Source: Aulosira sp. FACHB-615
GTDB taxonomy: Bacteria > Cyanobacteriota > Cyanobacteriia > Cyanobacteriales > Nostocaceae
Assembly (NCBI RefSeq): GCF_014698045.1
Contig: NZ_JACJSE010000001.1
Location: 62,001-126,000 of the forward strand
Length of the DNA: 64,000 nucleotides
Reading direction: 5' to 3'
Positions 7,590-17,061 of the stretch are shown here, one piece after another. Position 1 is the first letter of the stretch. Every line of letters starts with the position of its first letter. Position numbers and translations under genes: made by a program. The notes beneath the pieces are model-generated. The model worked only from the letters and a program-made list of their open reading frames with translations, had not been told where the DNA came from and ran no database searches.

Positions 7590-9017
7590 TTAAGCTACAG
7601 CCCGTTTATAGGCTTCATCTAGAACTTCCGAGAGGGTGGGGTGGGCGTGGACTAGATGGGCGAGGGTGTGGACAGATTCACGCTTCGCCACGGCGGCTGA
7701 GGCTTCGTGAATTAAGTCGGAGGCGTGCATTCCAAAGATGTGAACACCTAAAACTTCGCCTGTGTCTTTGCGATAAATTACCTTAGCGATACCATCGGCT
7801 TCGTTTTCTGCCAAAGCTTTGGAGTTGCCTTTAAAGTAACTCTTACTTGTGCCGACTTCAAAACCTTCTGCTTGTCCTAATTCCTTAGCAGCAGTTTCGG
7901 TTAAACCGACATAGCTAACTTCTGGGTGAGTGAAGGCGGCGGCGGGGATGCTGCGATAGTCTACAGTGCGCGATCGCCCGACGATATTTTCTACCGCTAC
8001 AATACCTTGAGCCGAGGCAGCGTGAGCCAGCATCATTTTGCCATTGGCATCACCAATTGCCCACAGATGGGGTACAACTTCACCCGCACTCAATACTGCC
8101 ATGCGATCGTCGACGGGGATAAAATTCCGCCTGTCTAATTCCACACCCACAGATTCTAAACCAAGGTTTTGGGTGGCGGGGATGCGTCCTGTCGCTACTA
8201 GGCAAGCATCAACCTCAATCACCTCTAAATCTTCTTCTGTTTTAAAATCAGCCAACTCAATTACCACTGGCGAACCAGGGATGACTCTTTTGGCGTAGAT
8301 ACCGACTTTGGTTTCAATATCACGCGGCGTAATTAATACCCGTTCTGCGAGTTTGGCGATATCGCGGTCAAATCCTGGCATTAACTGGTCTAGGGCTTCA
8401 ATCATAGTGATTTCACTGCCCAAAGCCGAGTAGACATCAGAAAATTCCAAACCGATGTAACCGCTACCAATAATCGCTACCCAAGGCGGGAGAGATTCTA
8501 ATTTTACGCCTTGGTCGCTGGTAAATACAGTTTTGCCGTCAACTTCAATGCCTGGGGGAACAAAAGGAACTGAACCAGGAGAAAGAATAATATCTTTAGC
8601 GGTGATCGTTTTTTCACTGCCATCGCCACTGACAGTGATTTTTTGAGTACCGGCGATTTTTCCCCAACCCCGGATGATATCTACGCCTAGACGCTTGAGG
8701 CTGTTGGTTAAATCGCCTTGAATTTTCGAGACTAAATTGCCTGCATGATCCGCGATCGCTTGGCGATCGAACTCTACATGACCAATTTGAATGCCCAGTG
8801 ACTTGAGGTGGTGGGCATTACGTAACTCCCGCACACGTCCTGCTGCTGCCAGCAATGCTTTCGAGGGAATACAGCCCCTGTTAACACAGGTTCCGCCCAT
8901 GTCAGCTGCTTCAATAATTGCTGTTTTCAGACCGCAGCTTACCGCGTGTAGGGCTGCGCCATGTCCGCCTACACCAGCGCCAATAATTACTAAATCGTAA
9001 TCAAATCCTTGACTCAC
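7590..9017 (-). CDS. lpdA: Dihydrolipoamide dehydrogenase (E3)
   Basis: FAD enzyme that reoxidises the dihydrolipoyl groups of 2-oxoacid dehydrogenase and glycine-cleavage complexes. The 475-aa protein shows an N-terminal FAD Rossmann motif (VIIGAGVGGHGAALHA), the redox disulfide GGTCVNRGCIPSK at about residues 42-54, a second NAD-binding Rossmann motif (IIGSGYIGLEF) at about 182-192, the second FAD motif (LWAIGDANG), and the C-terminal dimer domain with HAHPTLSE (catalytic His-Glu). Length is normal. It lies upstream of trpC on the same strand, but 160 bp of repeats separate them. Confidence 0.96.
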   Translation of the reverse strand: MSQGFDYDLVIIGAGVGGHGAALHAVSCGLKTAIIEAADMGGTCVNRGCIPSKALLAAAGRVRELRNAHHLKSLGIQIGHVEFDRQAIADHAGNLVSKIQGDLTNSLKRLGVDIIRGWGKIAGTQKITVSGDGSEKTITAKDIILSPGSVPFVPPGIEVDGKTVFTSDQGVKLESLPPWVAIIGSGYIGLEFSDVYSALGSEITMIEALDQLMPGFDRDIAKLAERVLITPRDIETKVGIYAKRVIPGSPVVIELADFKTEEDLEVIEVDACLVATGRIPATQNLGLESVGVELDRRNFIPVDDRMAVLSAGEVVPHLWAIGDANGKMMLAHAASAQGIVAVENIVGRSRTVDYRSIPAAAFTHPEVSYVGLTETAAKELGQAEGFEVGTSKSYFKGNSKALAENEADGIAKVIYRKDTGEVLGVHIFGMHASDLIHEASAAVAKRESVHTLAHLVHAHPTLSEVLDEAYKRAVA

Positions 9018-9526
9018 GTTAGTTTCCCCGTGTGCTTCGCCTATTTATTCTCAATTCGACTAGCTATTCTGACAACCCCAAAGAGTTGGGAATGGCTAAA
9101 TCAACTATTATCGTTCACCCTAGCAAGCGAAGAGATAACTTTATTGACAATTTTAGTAAACATTATTCACTTATTGAATTTTATACTGATATGGCTAATT
9201 TTTTTGGAAAGCTATAATAGCCGATTCAGGTTGATCAAAACTGATTATTTTTACCTTGGTAAGCTGCTTGTGCTTTGATTTAGCAATAACTTGGACAATT
9301 AAACTTAGATAATAAGTATTAGAAAATACTAGTACTCAATTGTGTAAATAAACTACTTTTGAGGTAAAGATTTTATCAGCAGCTTTATTGTACTAGTATC
9401 GTAATGTTTGAAATTTCAGTAAGAGCCTAATGGTTATGGCTGGAAATTCAAAATCAGTATGAGCCGAAAAGCCAACCTGGATCTAAAATTCATTTACCCA
9501 TAGGATTTTCGCACTTCGTCTGCCCG
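9018..9526. other. 509-bp intergenic gap with no convincing gene
   Basis: AT-rich spacer between the divergent lpdA and SWIM genes. A 41-codon frame from ATG 9091 (MAKSTIIVHPSKRRD...) has protein-like composition but no ribosome-binding site and no recognised family, so it is not called. No strong hairpin or repeat family was seen. Confidence 0.5.
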
Positions 9527-11302
9527 ATGTCTATTCCCAAAATCAGTGAATTTACCATCCGTCGTTATGCCAACGCCAAGTCTTACCAACGGGGTGAGGC
9601 TTATTTTGAATCTGGTGCTGTAGATACCATCACTCGCCGTGGTAATCTATTACACGCAGAAGTTGATGGCAGTGAAGCTAGACCTTATCGTGTCAGCCTC
9701 AGTTTTGATGGCCATAGTTTAACCTCAGCTAATTGCACTTGTGCCTACAATTTTGACGGATGGTGTAAACACATTGTGGCAACGTTGCTTGTCTGTGTGC
9801 GCCAACCTGAGATTATTGAACATCGTCCGACCTTAGAGCAATTGCTTGATCGATTGGATCATGTGCAGACGCAAAGACTAGTGCAAGAATTAGTCGCCGA
9901 ACATCCCCAATTGATCGAGACGATTGATCGTCATGTTACCTGGATGACAAATCCATTACCCCAGACAAAAAAGCTCAAAGCTTTGCGGCAAAATGCGATT
10001 GACACCAGTGCTTTTCGGCGACAAGTACGGCAGATTATTCACGATGGTGTGCGCTATCTGGAGGATGGCTGTGAAGAAGATCCCATCGCCGAGGAATTGC
10101 TGGGTTTAGTACAGTCGGCGGTAGACTTGATTGAACGGGGAGAAGGAAATAAAGCGATCGCAATTTTAGAGGCGATTACTTCTACCTGTATCGAAAATTG
10201 GTATGAAGTCGCCGAGTATGGTGCAGACTATGATGAAATCGCCTGGGAATTAAATAATGCTTGGTGTGAAGCTATTCTAACTGCTGACTTGACTCCCGAA
10301 GAAAAAGTAGATATCCAAGTCAATTTGGAAGTTTGGCAAGATGAATGGGATGTGGATTTTGGCTTAAGTTTAGAAGCTTTGCGCCAAGGTTGGGATTACC
10401 CACAACTCACAGAAGTTCTGCAAGGCAAAATTAGTGAACGGGGAGTTTGGGAAACAACAATTCCTGATTATGCCGATGATTTGGCTTTAATTCGGTTGAA
10501 AATCCTGGAACGCCAAGAACGTTATCAAGAATATTTATATTTGGCGGAAGCAGAAGGACAAACACGGCAATATTTAACCATGCTGGGGAGACTTGGCAGG
10601 GTAGAAGAAGCTTTAGAAGTTGCCCAAACCGAGATGAATTCAATGGAAGAAGCCTTTGCTTTGGGCAAAACTCTGCAAGAACAAGGGGCATTACAACAAG
10701 CTTTGCATATTGCTCAAATTGGCTTGCAATTAAAGGGAAATTGCCAATATGACTTGGGTTTATGGACAAGTGATTTAGCTCAAAAGTTAGGTGATCAAAC
10801 CACAGCTTTGCAAGCCAAAAAACTAGCTTTTCAGGCACATCCTTCTTTAGAAGAATACCAAGATATTCAAGATTTGGCTGGGGAAGAATGGCTGAGAGTT
10901 AAACCTGATTTATTGAAAATTCTCCGGCTTTATAGCGGTTGGGAAACTGCCCCCATCAAAGTCGATATTTTCTTACATGAAGGACTGATTGATGATGCGA
11001 TCGCGATCGCTAATGATCTCAATGTCTATTATGCTGACATTATTCATCGGGTGATGGATGCTGCCATTCCCCATCGTCCTGAATGGGTAATTACTCATGC
11101 TTGTCGCCTTGCCGAAGCAATTATGAATGCCGGGAAAGCTGAATATTATGATGCCGCAGTTGAATGGCTCAAAAAAGCTCGTGCTGCTTACATTGCGTCA
11201 AACAAACAAACCGACTGGTCAAATTATCGCGCCAAGTTAATGGAAATCCACGGACGCAAGCGCAAACTGATGGGAATGTTGCAAGGACGAGATATGGAAT
11301 AA
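9527..11302 (+). CDS. SWIM zinc-finger protein with helical repeats
   Basis: A 591-aa protein with an N-terminal SWIM zinc finger: C70-T-C72 followed by C80-K-H82 in CTCAYNFDGWCKH. SWIM domains bind nucleic acid or protein. The rest is almost all helical, with repeated TPR-like amphipathic stretches (residues about 320-560, for example YLYLAEAEGQTRQYLTMLGR), which suggests a scaffold. No catalytic domain was recognised. It ends 88 bp before the sensor kinase on the same strand, so the two could be co-transcribed. SWIM proteins of this layout are common and uncharacterised in cyanobacteria. Confidence 0.85.
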   Translation: MSIPKISEFTIRRYANAKSYQRGEAYFESGAVDTITRRGNLLHAEVDGSEARPYRVSLSFDGHSLTSANCTCAYNFDGWCKHIVATLLVCVRQPEIIEHRPTLEQLLDRLDHVQTQRLVQELVAEHPQLIETIDRHVTWMTNPLPQTKKLKALRQNAIDTSAFRRQVRQIIHDGVRYLEDGCEEDPIAEELLGLVQSAVDLIERGEGNKAIAILEAITSTCIENWYEVAEYGADYDEIAWELNNAWCEAILTADLTPEEKVDIQVNLEVWQDEWDVDFGLSLEALRQGWDYPQLTEVLQGKISERGVWETTIPDYADDLALIRLKILERQERYQEYLYLAEAEGQTRQYLTMLGRLGRVEEALEVAQTEMNSMEEAFALGKTLQEQGALQQALHIAQIGLQLKGNCQYDLGLWTSDLAQKLGDQTTALQAKKLAFQAHPSLEEYQDIQDLAGEEWLRVKPDLLKILRLYSGWETAPIKVDIFLHEGLIDDAIAIANDLNVYYADIIHRVMDAAIPHRPEWVITHACRLAEAIMNAGKAEYYDAAVEWLKKARAAYIASNKQTDWSNYRAKLMEIHGRKRKLMGMLQGRDME

Positions 11303-11390
11303 TTCTGAATTCATCAATTGATGTTTATCAGCTGAATGCTCTGGGAACTATAGGTAATGAGTCTAACTAAAGCTTTACAGTCATACCTAT

Positions 11391-13316
11391 ATGTCCTCTT
11401 TATTTCCCAAAGCCCTCAAAATTAGCCAATCCAAACCCACTCCCAGCACACAACTACCTAATATTAGAACCCCACTAATTTTGATTGCTTGTACATTAGC
11501 AATAGGTATTGTTGGTTGGACTAGCTACTTGGTAGTTAGAAAGTTAATTATTCAACAACTTCAAGAAAAAGCCCTATTACAAGTCCGCCAAGGAACAGAT
11601 GAGATTGATCAGTGGTTAGCGATTTGCTCTACCACAATTCAAACTATTGCGAATACAGATGCCGCCCGTTCCTTAAATTGGAAATTGATTGAACCATTGT
11701 TAGAGTCAGAAGTGAAGCGCACTGATGATTTCTTTAAAATTTCACTCTCACTACCTGACGGTTATTATTACAACACTGAGGTAGGTAAAAGCAACACCAC
11801 AAATAGCGATCGCGATTTTATTCAAAAAGCATTAGCAGGAGAAACAAATATATCAGATCCCTTTGTCAGTAGGACTACAGGTATTCCTTCTGTTGCAATT
11901 GCTGCGCCTATCCGTCAAAGTTACGATTTTAAAAGTCCTCCCATTGCCGTGATTAACGGTAGCTTAAAAGTACACAGAATTACTCAAGTAGTCAACAAAC
12001 TGCGTTACGGTAATTTGAGTTATGCCTTTGCACTTAACTCTCAGGGAGAACCAATTATTCATCCGCAAGTGATGTCAACCAAAGAAAAACCTGCTCCCAG
12101 TTTTCTCAAATCAACCGACTCTAGCTTGGCGGAACTAGCTCGGCGGATGGTAAACAAAGAGGAAAGAATTGAATTGATGTCTATTGACGGGACTTACCAA
12201 TATGTTGCTTATGTTCATCTCAAACAAGCCAATTGGTCAATTGCTTTAGTTATCCCGCGAGAAAATATCGAATCTCAACTCCAAGCACTAAATTTACTAA
12301 CTTCAATATTAGGTGGACTGCTGGCGATAGGAACAATTATCGCTTGGCGACAAATACAACTATCTCAAAAAGCGAAAATTCAAGTTGTGATGCTCAGTCA
12401 ACAACAAAAAACATTACAACAACAAGCACAAGATTTAGAGCAAGCCTTACAAGAATTAAAACAAACTCAAGCTCAGTTGATTCAAGCTGAAAAAATGTCT
12501 AGTTTAAGTCAATTAGTTGCCGGAGTAGCCCACGAAATTAACAACCCAATCAGTTTTATTTATAGTAATATTGAACCCGCCCAAGAATATATTGCAGACT
12601 TACTCAGATTTTTAGAACTTTATCAACATCACTATCCCGAACCAGTAGCAGAAATTCAAGATGAAGCAGAAACCCTTGAATTGGATTTCTTGAAAGAAGA
12701 CTTGCCAAATTTACTCAATTCGATGAAAGTTGGGGCTGAAAGAATTAAACAAATTGTGCTGTCTCTGCGGAATTTTTCTCGCTTAGATGAGGCAGAAATG
12801 AAACTGGTTAATATCCATGAAGGTATTGATAGTACACTCATGTTTTTACAAAGCCAACTCAAAGCGACACCAAACCATCCAGAAATTGTAGTTATCAAGG
12901 AATATACTGATTTACCACTGGTAGAATGCTATGCAGGAGAACTGAATCAGGTGTTTATTAGTTTGCTGACAAATGCGATTGATGCTATACAAGAGTCTTT
13001 TGTTAATTTGTCGCCAACTCAAGACAGACGTACAGGCAAAATTTACATTAAAACTGAACTTACTGCTAATCAACAAGTCATTATTCGCATTATTGATAAT
13101 GGAATTGGGATTTCTGAAAGTTCACAAAAGCAACTATTTAATCCCTTTTTTACTACTAAACCTGTTGGCAAAGGTACAGGTTTGGCTTTATCTATTAGTT
13201 ATCAGATTGTGACTGAAAAACATCAGGGGAAATTGGAATGTCATTCTACTGTCGGTAAAGGTACAGAATTTGTAATTATACTTCCAATTAGTCAGGAAAG
13301 CTTGCTGGCGGCTTGA
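11391..13316 (+). CDS. Sensor histidine kinase with extracytoplasmic Cache domain
   Basis: A 641-aa membrane kinase. TM1 is at about residues 28-48 (LILIACTLAIGIVGWTSYL), followed by a periplasmic double-Cache-type sensor of about 240 residues (DGYYYNTEVGKS, RDFIQKALAGE, FVSRTTGIPSVAIAAPI). TM2 is at about 303-320, then a Gln-rich coiled coil (QQQKTLQQQAQDLEQAL). The kinase core has the phosphoacceptor His381 in AHEINNPISF, an N box (LLTNAIDAI), G1 (DNGIGI) and G2 (GKGTGLALS). It has no receiver domain and no adjacent response regulator, so its partner is encoded elsewhere. The Cache ligand is unknown. Confidence 0.92.
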   Translation: MSSLFPKALKISQSKPTPSTQLPNIRTPLILIACTLAIGIVGWTSYLVVRKLIIQQLQEKALLQVRQGTDEIDQWLAICSTTIQTIANTDAARSLNWKLIEPLLESEVKRTDDFFKISLSLPDGYYYNTEVGKSNTTNSDRDFIQKALAGETNISDPFVSRTTGIPSVAIAAPIRQSYDFKSPPIAVINGSLKVHRITQVVNKLRYGNLSYAFALNSQGEPIIHPQVMSTKEKPAPSFLKSTDSSLAELARRMVNKEERIELMSIDGTYQYVAYVHLKQANWSIALVIPRENIESQLQALNLLTSILGGLLAIGTIIAWRQIQLSQKAKIQVVMLSQQQKTLQQQAQDLEQALQELKQTQAQLIQAEKMSSLSQLVAGVAHEINNPISFIYSNIEPAQEYIADLLRFLELYQHHYPEPVAEIQDEAETLELDFLKEDLPNLLNSMKVGAERIKQIVLSLRNFSRLDEAEMKLVNIHEGIDSTLMFLQSQLKATPNHPEIVVIKEYTDLPLVECYAGELNQVFISLLTNAIDAIQESFVNLSPTQDRRTGKIYIKTELTANQQVIIRIIDNGIGISESSQKQLFNPFFTTKPVGKGTGLALSISYQIVTEKHQGKLECHSTVGKGTEFVIILPISQESLLAA

Positions 13317-13332
13317 AATAGGTTATGGGTTA

Positions 13333-13463
13333 TATAGGAATACGGTTTGATTCCTGAATCTAGTTGTGTAAGCAGAGAGTAGGGAATGGGGAGTAGGGAG
13401 TAGGAAAGATGGCTGATCTGGGTGTACTGATTTTTTTCATAAATCAAATATGAGTCCTATAGG
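13333..13463. mobile_element. MITE-like element, TATAGGA...TCCTATA family (copy 1)
   Basis: The 131-bp block starts TATAGGAATACGGTTTGAT and ends ATCAAATATGAGTCCTATA, imperfect inverted ends. It contains AATCTAGTTGTGT, AGTAGGGAATGGGGAGTAGG and GGGTGTACTGATTTTTTTC. The same arrangement is found at 40886-41063. There is no ORF inside. Confidence 0.7.
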
Positions 13464-13669
13464 TCAATACAGTTCAGTTAAGGCAACAACTTATACCATT
13501 TTGGATTTTAGATTTTGGATTGGGTAAGGGTTAATTGGTAAGCTTTTGAGCCATCCATTTGTCGCAATCATTTTTTAATTTGGTATTAGATTTTTGTAGT
13601 GACCCGTGCTACATAGCGGTCTATTGTGACAAAGGTTGGGACGGTCTACTACTTCCCTCAATATACAAG

Positions 13670-13697
13670 GTTGGGTGGAGCGATAGCGTAACCCAAC
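13670..13697. repeat. Short palindromic repeat GTTGGGT...ACCCAAC (copy 2 of 3)
   Basis: GTTGGGT (13670-13676) and ACCCAAC (13691-13697) flank GGAGCGATAGCGTA. As at 41068, it is followed by ATGTTGGGTTC-type sequence. It lies about 50 bp after the mutS stop and may act as its terminator. Confidence 0.6.
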
Positions 13698-13749
13698 AAA
13701 GTAGGCATGAATGTTGGGTTCCGTTCCTCTTACTCATTACTCGCCACAC

Positions 13750-16359
13750 TCAAGTTAAATTTTTCAGCCCGATCGCAATTTTACTGTGTTTCTCAATTTC
13801 GCCCATAACTTGTTTTGCTCTTTGTATTACCACCGCAGGTAAACCAGCTAACCTTCCCGCTTCGATACCGTAAGATTTATCAGCCCCACCTGGTTGGACT
13901 TGATGTAAAAAGATAATTTGGTCTGGTAATTCTTTGACGGTGACTTGATAATTAGCCACATTAGGTAACATCGCTGCTAACTCATTTAATTCATGATAGT
14001 GAGTAGCAAAAATTGTCCGGGAACGAATATCGGTAGCGATATATTCAGCAACCGCCCAAGCAATGGAAAGACCGTCAAAAGTGGCTGTTCCGCGTCCAAT
14101 TTCATCTAATAATACTAAAGATTTCGATGTGGCATGATTGAGAATATTGGCGGTTTCATTCATTTCCACCATAAAGGTAGATTGACCAGTTGCCAAATCA
14201 TCCACAGCACCAACACGGGTAAAAATGCGATCGCATACTCCCAGTTTGGCAGATTTAGCCGGGACAAAACTCCCAATTTGCGCCATCAATTGAATTAACC
14301 CTACCTGACGCAAGTAACAACTTTTACCACTGGCATTCGGCCCAGTCAGAATAATTAAGTCAGGGAGTGGGGAGTGGGGAGTGGGGAGTGGGGCTTTTTC
14401 ACTACTCCCAATTCCCGACTCCCCACTCCCTAAATATGTGGAATTAGGGACGAAGAAACCCGCAGGTAAGGACTGTTCTACCACTGGGTGACGACCATCT
14501 ACAATTTCTAGTCCTCGCCCTGATATCATTTCGGGACGACAGTAACCTTGCTGCACAGCCAACTCGGCTAAACCACACAACACATCCGCCGCCGCGACAG
14601 CGCGAGACAGTTGACGGATAGCCTCGGCTTGTTCGCCGACTTCTTCCCTTAACGCCACAAAAATCTCATATTCCAACTTATATAAATCATCCCGCGCACT
14701 GAGAATCCGCGCTTCCCTTTCTTTGAGTTCTGGGGTGATATAGCGTTCTTCGTTCTTGAGGGTTTGCTTGCGGATATAGTTGGCGGGTACTTGGTCGGCT
14801 TTGGTGCGAGAAATACTAATGTAGTAACCAAAGGTTTCGTTAAATCCCACTTTCAGCGTCGGAATACCTGTTCTTGACCTTTCATCAACTTCTAAATTGG
14901 CAATCCATTGATGGTCTGCTTCGACAGTCGCCTTTCTTTCATCTAATAATACATTGATACCAGGACGAATTAATCCCCCTTCTTTTAAATGAATGGGCGG
15001 TGCTTCGACGAGGTGGGCTTGAATTTTTCGGGCTAATTCTTCCAAGACTGGCGGGACTTTTTGCAAAGCTTTCAAGAAGGGAGAACTAGCATCAGCGACT
15101 ACACGGGCTAATTCTGGCAAACGTGAGAGAGAATCCGCTAAAGCGATTAAATCTCGCGCATTCGCAGTTCCCGAACTCGCCCTACCTGTAAGCCGTTCTA
15201 AATCGTAGATTTGCCGTAATAAATAGCGCAAATCTTGACGCAGTGGTGTATTTTCTTTTAATTCTTGAATTGTTTCTTGCCGCGCCCAAATGCCTTTAAT
15301 ATCCAGTAGGGGTTGTAATAACCAACGTCGTAAAGCCCGACTTCCCATTGCGGTGCTAGTTCTATCTAACGCCCACAGTAGGGAACCGTGAAAAGTACCA
15401 TCCCGAACGGTTTGGGTAATTTCTAAATTCCGGCGGGTTTGATGGTCAATAATTAAGTAGTCTGTGAGTGTATAGGTGCGGAGTCTTTGCAGGGAAATTC
15501 TATTTTCTTTTTGGGTATCTTCCACATATTCTAAAAGACCGCCCGCCGCCCGCACAGCCAGGGGAAGATGATCACAACCTAAACCTTCGAGCGATCGCAC
15601 CTTAAATTTCTGCAATAATTTACTTCTGGCTTCCCCTTGAGAAAAGGGTACTTGCGATCGCAAACTATAACAAAATGATGGCGGTAAACATTGGGGAAGA
15701 TGGGGCGAGGTTTCCCCCGGACGCAGCAACACACCCAAATCAGGTGCATTGGTGGGAACTAACACCTCGGAAGGTTGCAAGCGCATTAATTCTTGCGTCA
15801 AGTGTTCTAAATCGCTACCTTGGGTTGTGAGAAATTCCCCCGTGGAGATATCTGCGTAAGCTAAACCCCAATGATTCCCCGCAATTACCACCGCAGCTAA
15901 ATAATTATTGCGGCTAGATTTTAACATTCCCTCTTCTAACAAAGTGCCAGGGGTGAGGATGCGCGTAACTTCCCTCCTTACCAAACCCACGGCTTCGGAA
16001 GCATCTTCTACTTGGTCACAAATCACCACTGCATAGCCTTTTTCGACCAATTGGGTGCTGTAGCGTTCCCAAGCGTGGTGCGGTACACCAGTCATCGCCA
16101 CCCGTCCTACTTCGCCGCCATGCTTGCTGGTGAGAACTAATTCCAATTCCCGCGACACGGTAACAGCATCTTGGAAAAAAGTTTCAAAGAAATCGCCTAC
16201 CCGATATAACAACAACGCGTGGGGATGTTTATCTTTGATTTCCACATAATGCTGATACATTTTACTCAGCTTACTGCGGTCTACCAGTCGCGTGTCCGCG
16301 TGAGGCGCAGGGGGTTGAAGAGATTCCTTTGACTGGTTATCAGAGTCAGAAGCGGTCAT
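13750..16359 (-). CDS. mutS: DNA mismatch repair protein MutS
   Basis: Recognises base mismatches and small loops and starts mismatch repair. 869 aa from ATG 16359 (MTASDSDNQ). Domain I carries the mismatch-reading motif as GDFFETF near residue 57. The ATPase has Walker A TGPNASGKS, Walker B LVLLDEIGRG and the FATHYHEL switch. The C-terminal helix-turn-helix region is present, but the protein ends soon after. An in-frame TTG at 16440 would add 27 residues, but that segment belongs to the 183-bp block copied at 18302, so I prefer the ATG. Directly before Walker A there is an in-frame low-complexity insert, PLPTPHSPLP with flanks, encoded by AGTGGGG heptamers at 14366-14393. Confidence 0.96.
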   Translation of the reverse strand: MTASDSDNQSKESLQPPAPHADTRLVDRSKLSKMYQHYVEIKDKHPHALLLYRVGDFFETFFQDAVTVSRELELVLTSKHGGEVGRVAMTGVPHHAWERYSTQLVEKGYAVVICDQVEDASEAVGLVRREVTRILTPGTLLEEGMLKSSRNNYLAAVVIAGNHWGLAYADISTGEFLTTQGSDLEHLTQELMRLQPSEVLVPTNAPDLGVLLRPGETSPHLPQCLPPSFCYSLRSQVPFSQGEARSKLLQKFKVRSLEGLGCDHLPLAVRAAGGLLEYVEDTQKENRISLQRLRTYTLTDYLIIDHQTRRNLEITQTVRDGTFHGSLLWALDRTSTAMGSRALRRWLLQPLLDIKGIWARQETIQELKENTPLRQDLRYLLRQIYDLERLTGRASSGTANARDLIALADSLSRLPELARVVADASSPFLKALQKVPPVLEELARKIQAHLVEAPPIHLKEGGLIRPGINVLLDERKATVEADHQWIANLEVDERSRTGIPTLKVGFNETFGYYISISRTKADQVPANYIRKQTLKNEERYITPELKEREARILSARDDLYKLEYEIFVALREEVGEQAEAIRQLSRAVAAADVLCGLAELAVQQGYCRPEMISGRGLEIVDGRHPVVEQSLPAGFFVPNSTYLGSGESGIGSSEKAPLPTPHSPLPDLIILTGPNASGKSCYLRQVGLIQLMAQIGSFVPAKSAKLGVCDRIFTRVGAVDDLATGQSTFMVEMNETANILNHATSKSLVLLDEIGRGTATFDGLSIAWAVAEYIATDIRSRTIFATHYHELNELAAMLPNVANYQVTVKELPDQIIFLHQVQPGGADKSYGIEAGRLAGLPAVVIQRAKQVMGEIEKHSKIAIGLKNLT
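14362..14431. repeat. Heptamer repeat hairpin inserted in the mutS frame
   Basis: Four AGTGGGG units (14366-14393) lie in an arm AGGGAGTGGGGAGT (14362-14375) that is the exact reverse complement of ACTCCCCACTCCCT (14418-14431). The segment is read through in frame by mutS as a Gly/Ser plus PTPHSPL-type stretch of roughly 23 residues just upstream of the nucleotide-binding loop. Confidence 0.85.
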
Positions 16360-16450
16360 AGATAGATGCCAGGATTCACACACGCAAAAGCCACAATACT
16401 CCATGATACCGTGATGTGGTGTTGATTTGCGATCGCTCAAGATTTTTTTA
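16268..16450. repeat. 183-bp direct repeat, copy 1 (mutS 5' end)
   Basis: Covers the mutS start and the sequence upstream. About the last 110 bp (from GAGTCAGAAGCGGTCATAG onward) match 18302-18484 with only a few differences; the mutS-coding part is more diverged. The two copies bracket the DUF4276 and AAA genes. Confidence 0.85.
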
Positions 16451-17044
16451 TGCTTCTATTTTATCTTGTAAGGTGGTAAATAAGCGATCGCAGTACGGTG
16501 AAGCTTGGCGAACAGTCGCTACATCGAGCAATTCCAGCAACTTTGAGGCATGATTAATTTTGTGATACTCTCCTTTAGTCGTTTTGCTAGTAGCAGTCTT
16601 TAAACTTGGTTCTAGACTATCTTTGGCAATAGTCTCTACATTCGGATTTTTGGGAATAGAATTTTCTTTAAAACCTTGACCATAAAATTTTTTGAGCGTT
16701 GCAATATCAGCAATAAACCAAGCCTCAACAGCTTGCACCATCAAATGACACTGGTTGTCATCAACTCCTGATGGTTTATCCCAATTATCCCTCAACTTCA
16801 AATGTTGCCAAGGTGACTCTACTTTTACAGGTGCTTCGGCATCAACCAACAATATATTAAAAGCTTCTGGATGGTCGTTTAAAGCATTTTTGAAATCTTC
16901 AAAAGCACTATTACGAGAACCACAAATAACAATATTCCACTTGACTTTTCTACTTCTTGCTAATTCAACTAATGGGTTAAAAAATTTACTAAACCCCTTT
17001 CTAATTAAAGCCTTTGTATTTTTACCATCACCGCCACCTTCTAT
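16448..17044 (-). CDS. DUF4276 TOPRIM-like protein with lesion at the start
   Basis: An open frame of 198 codons that reads IEGGGDGKNTKAL... near its start, LLVDAEAP at about residue 66, and MVQAVEAWFIAD in the middle. These match DUF4276, in which EGGGD and the D-x-E pair resemble TOPRIM acidic motifs. The expected start would be GTG 17056 followed by R-I, but the next codon is TAG (17047-17045), directly before ATA-GAA-GGT. Translation therefore needs an ATA start at 17044 (AGGAGGT lies 10 nt upstream) or else the gene is broken. A TTG at 16852 would lose the first acidic motif. It follows the AAA gene by a few bases in the same operon. Confidence 0.7.
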   Translation of the reverse strand: MEGGGDGKNTKALIRKGFSKFFNPLVELARSRKVKWNIVICGSRNSAFEDFKNALNDHPEAFNILLVDAEAPVKVESPWQHLKLRDNWDKPSGVDDNQCHLMVQAVEAWFIADIATLKKFYGQGFKENSIPKNPNVETIAKDSLEPSLKTATSKTTKGEYHKINHASKLLELLDVATVRQASPYCDRLFTTLQDKIEA

Positions 17045-17061
17045 CTAAATTCGCACCTCCT

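Noticed and set aside
9009..9278. Two overlapping plus-strand frames (including MAKSTIIVHPSKRRD from 9091)
   Set aside because: No ribosome site and no recognised family; the 41-residue piece looks protein-like but support is too weak.
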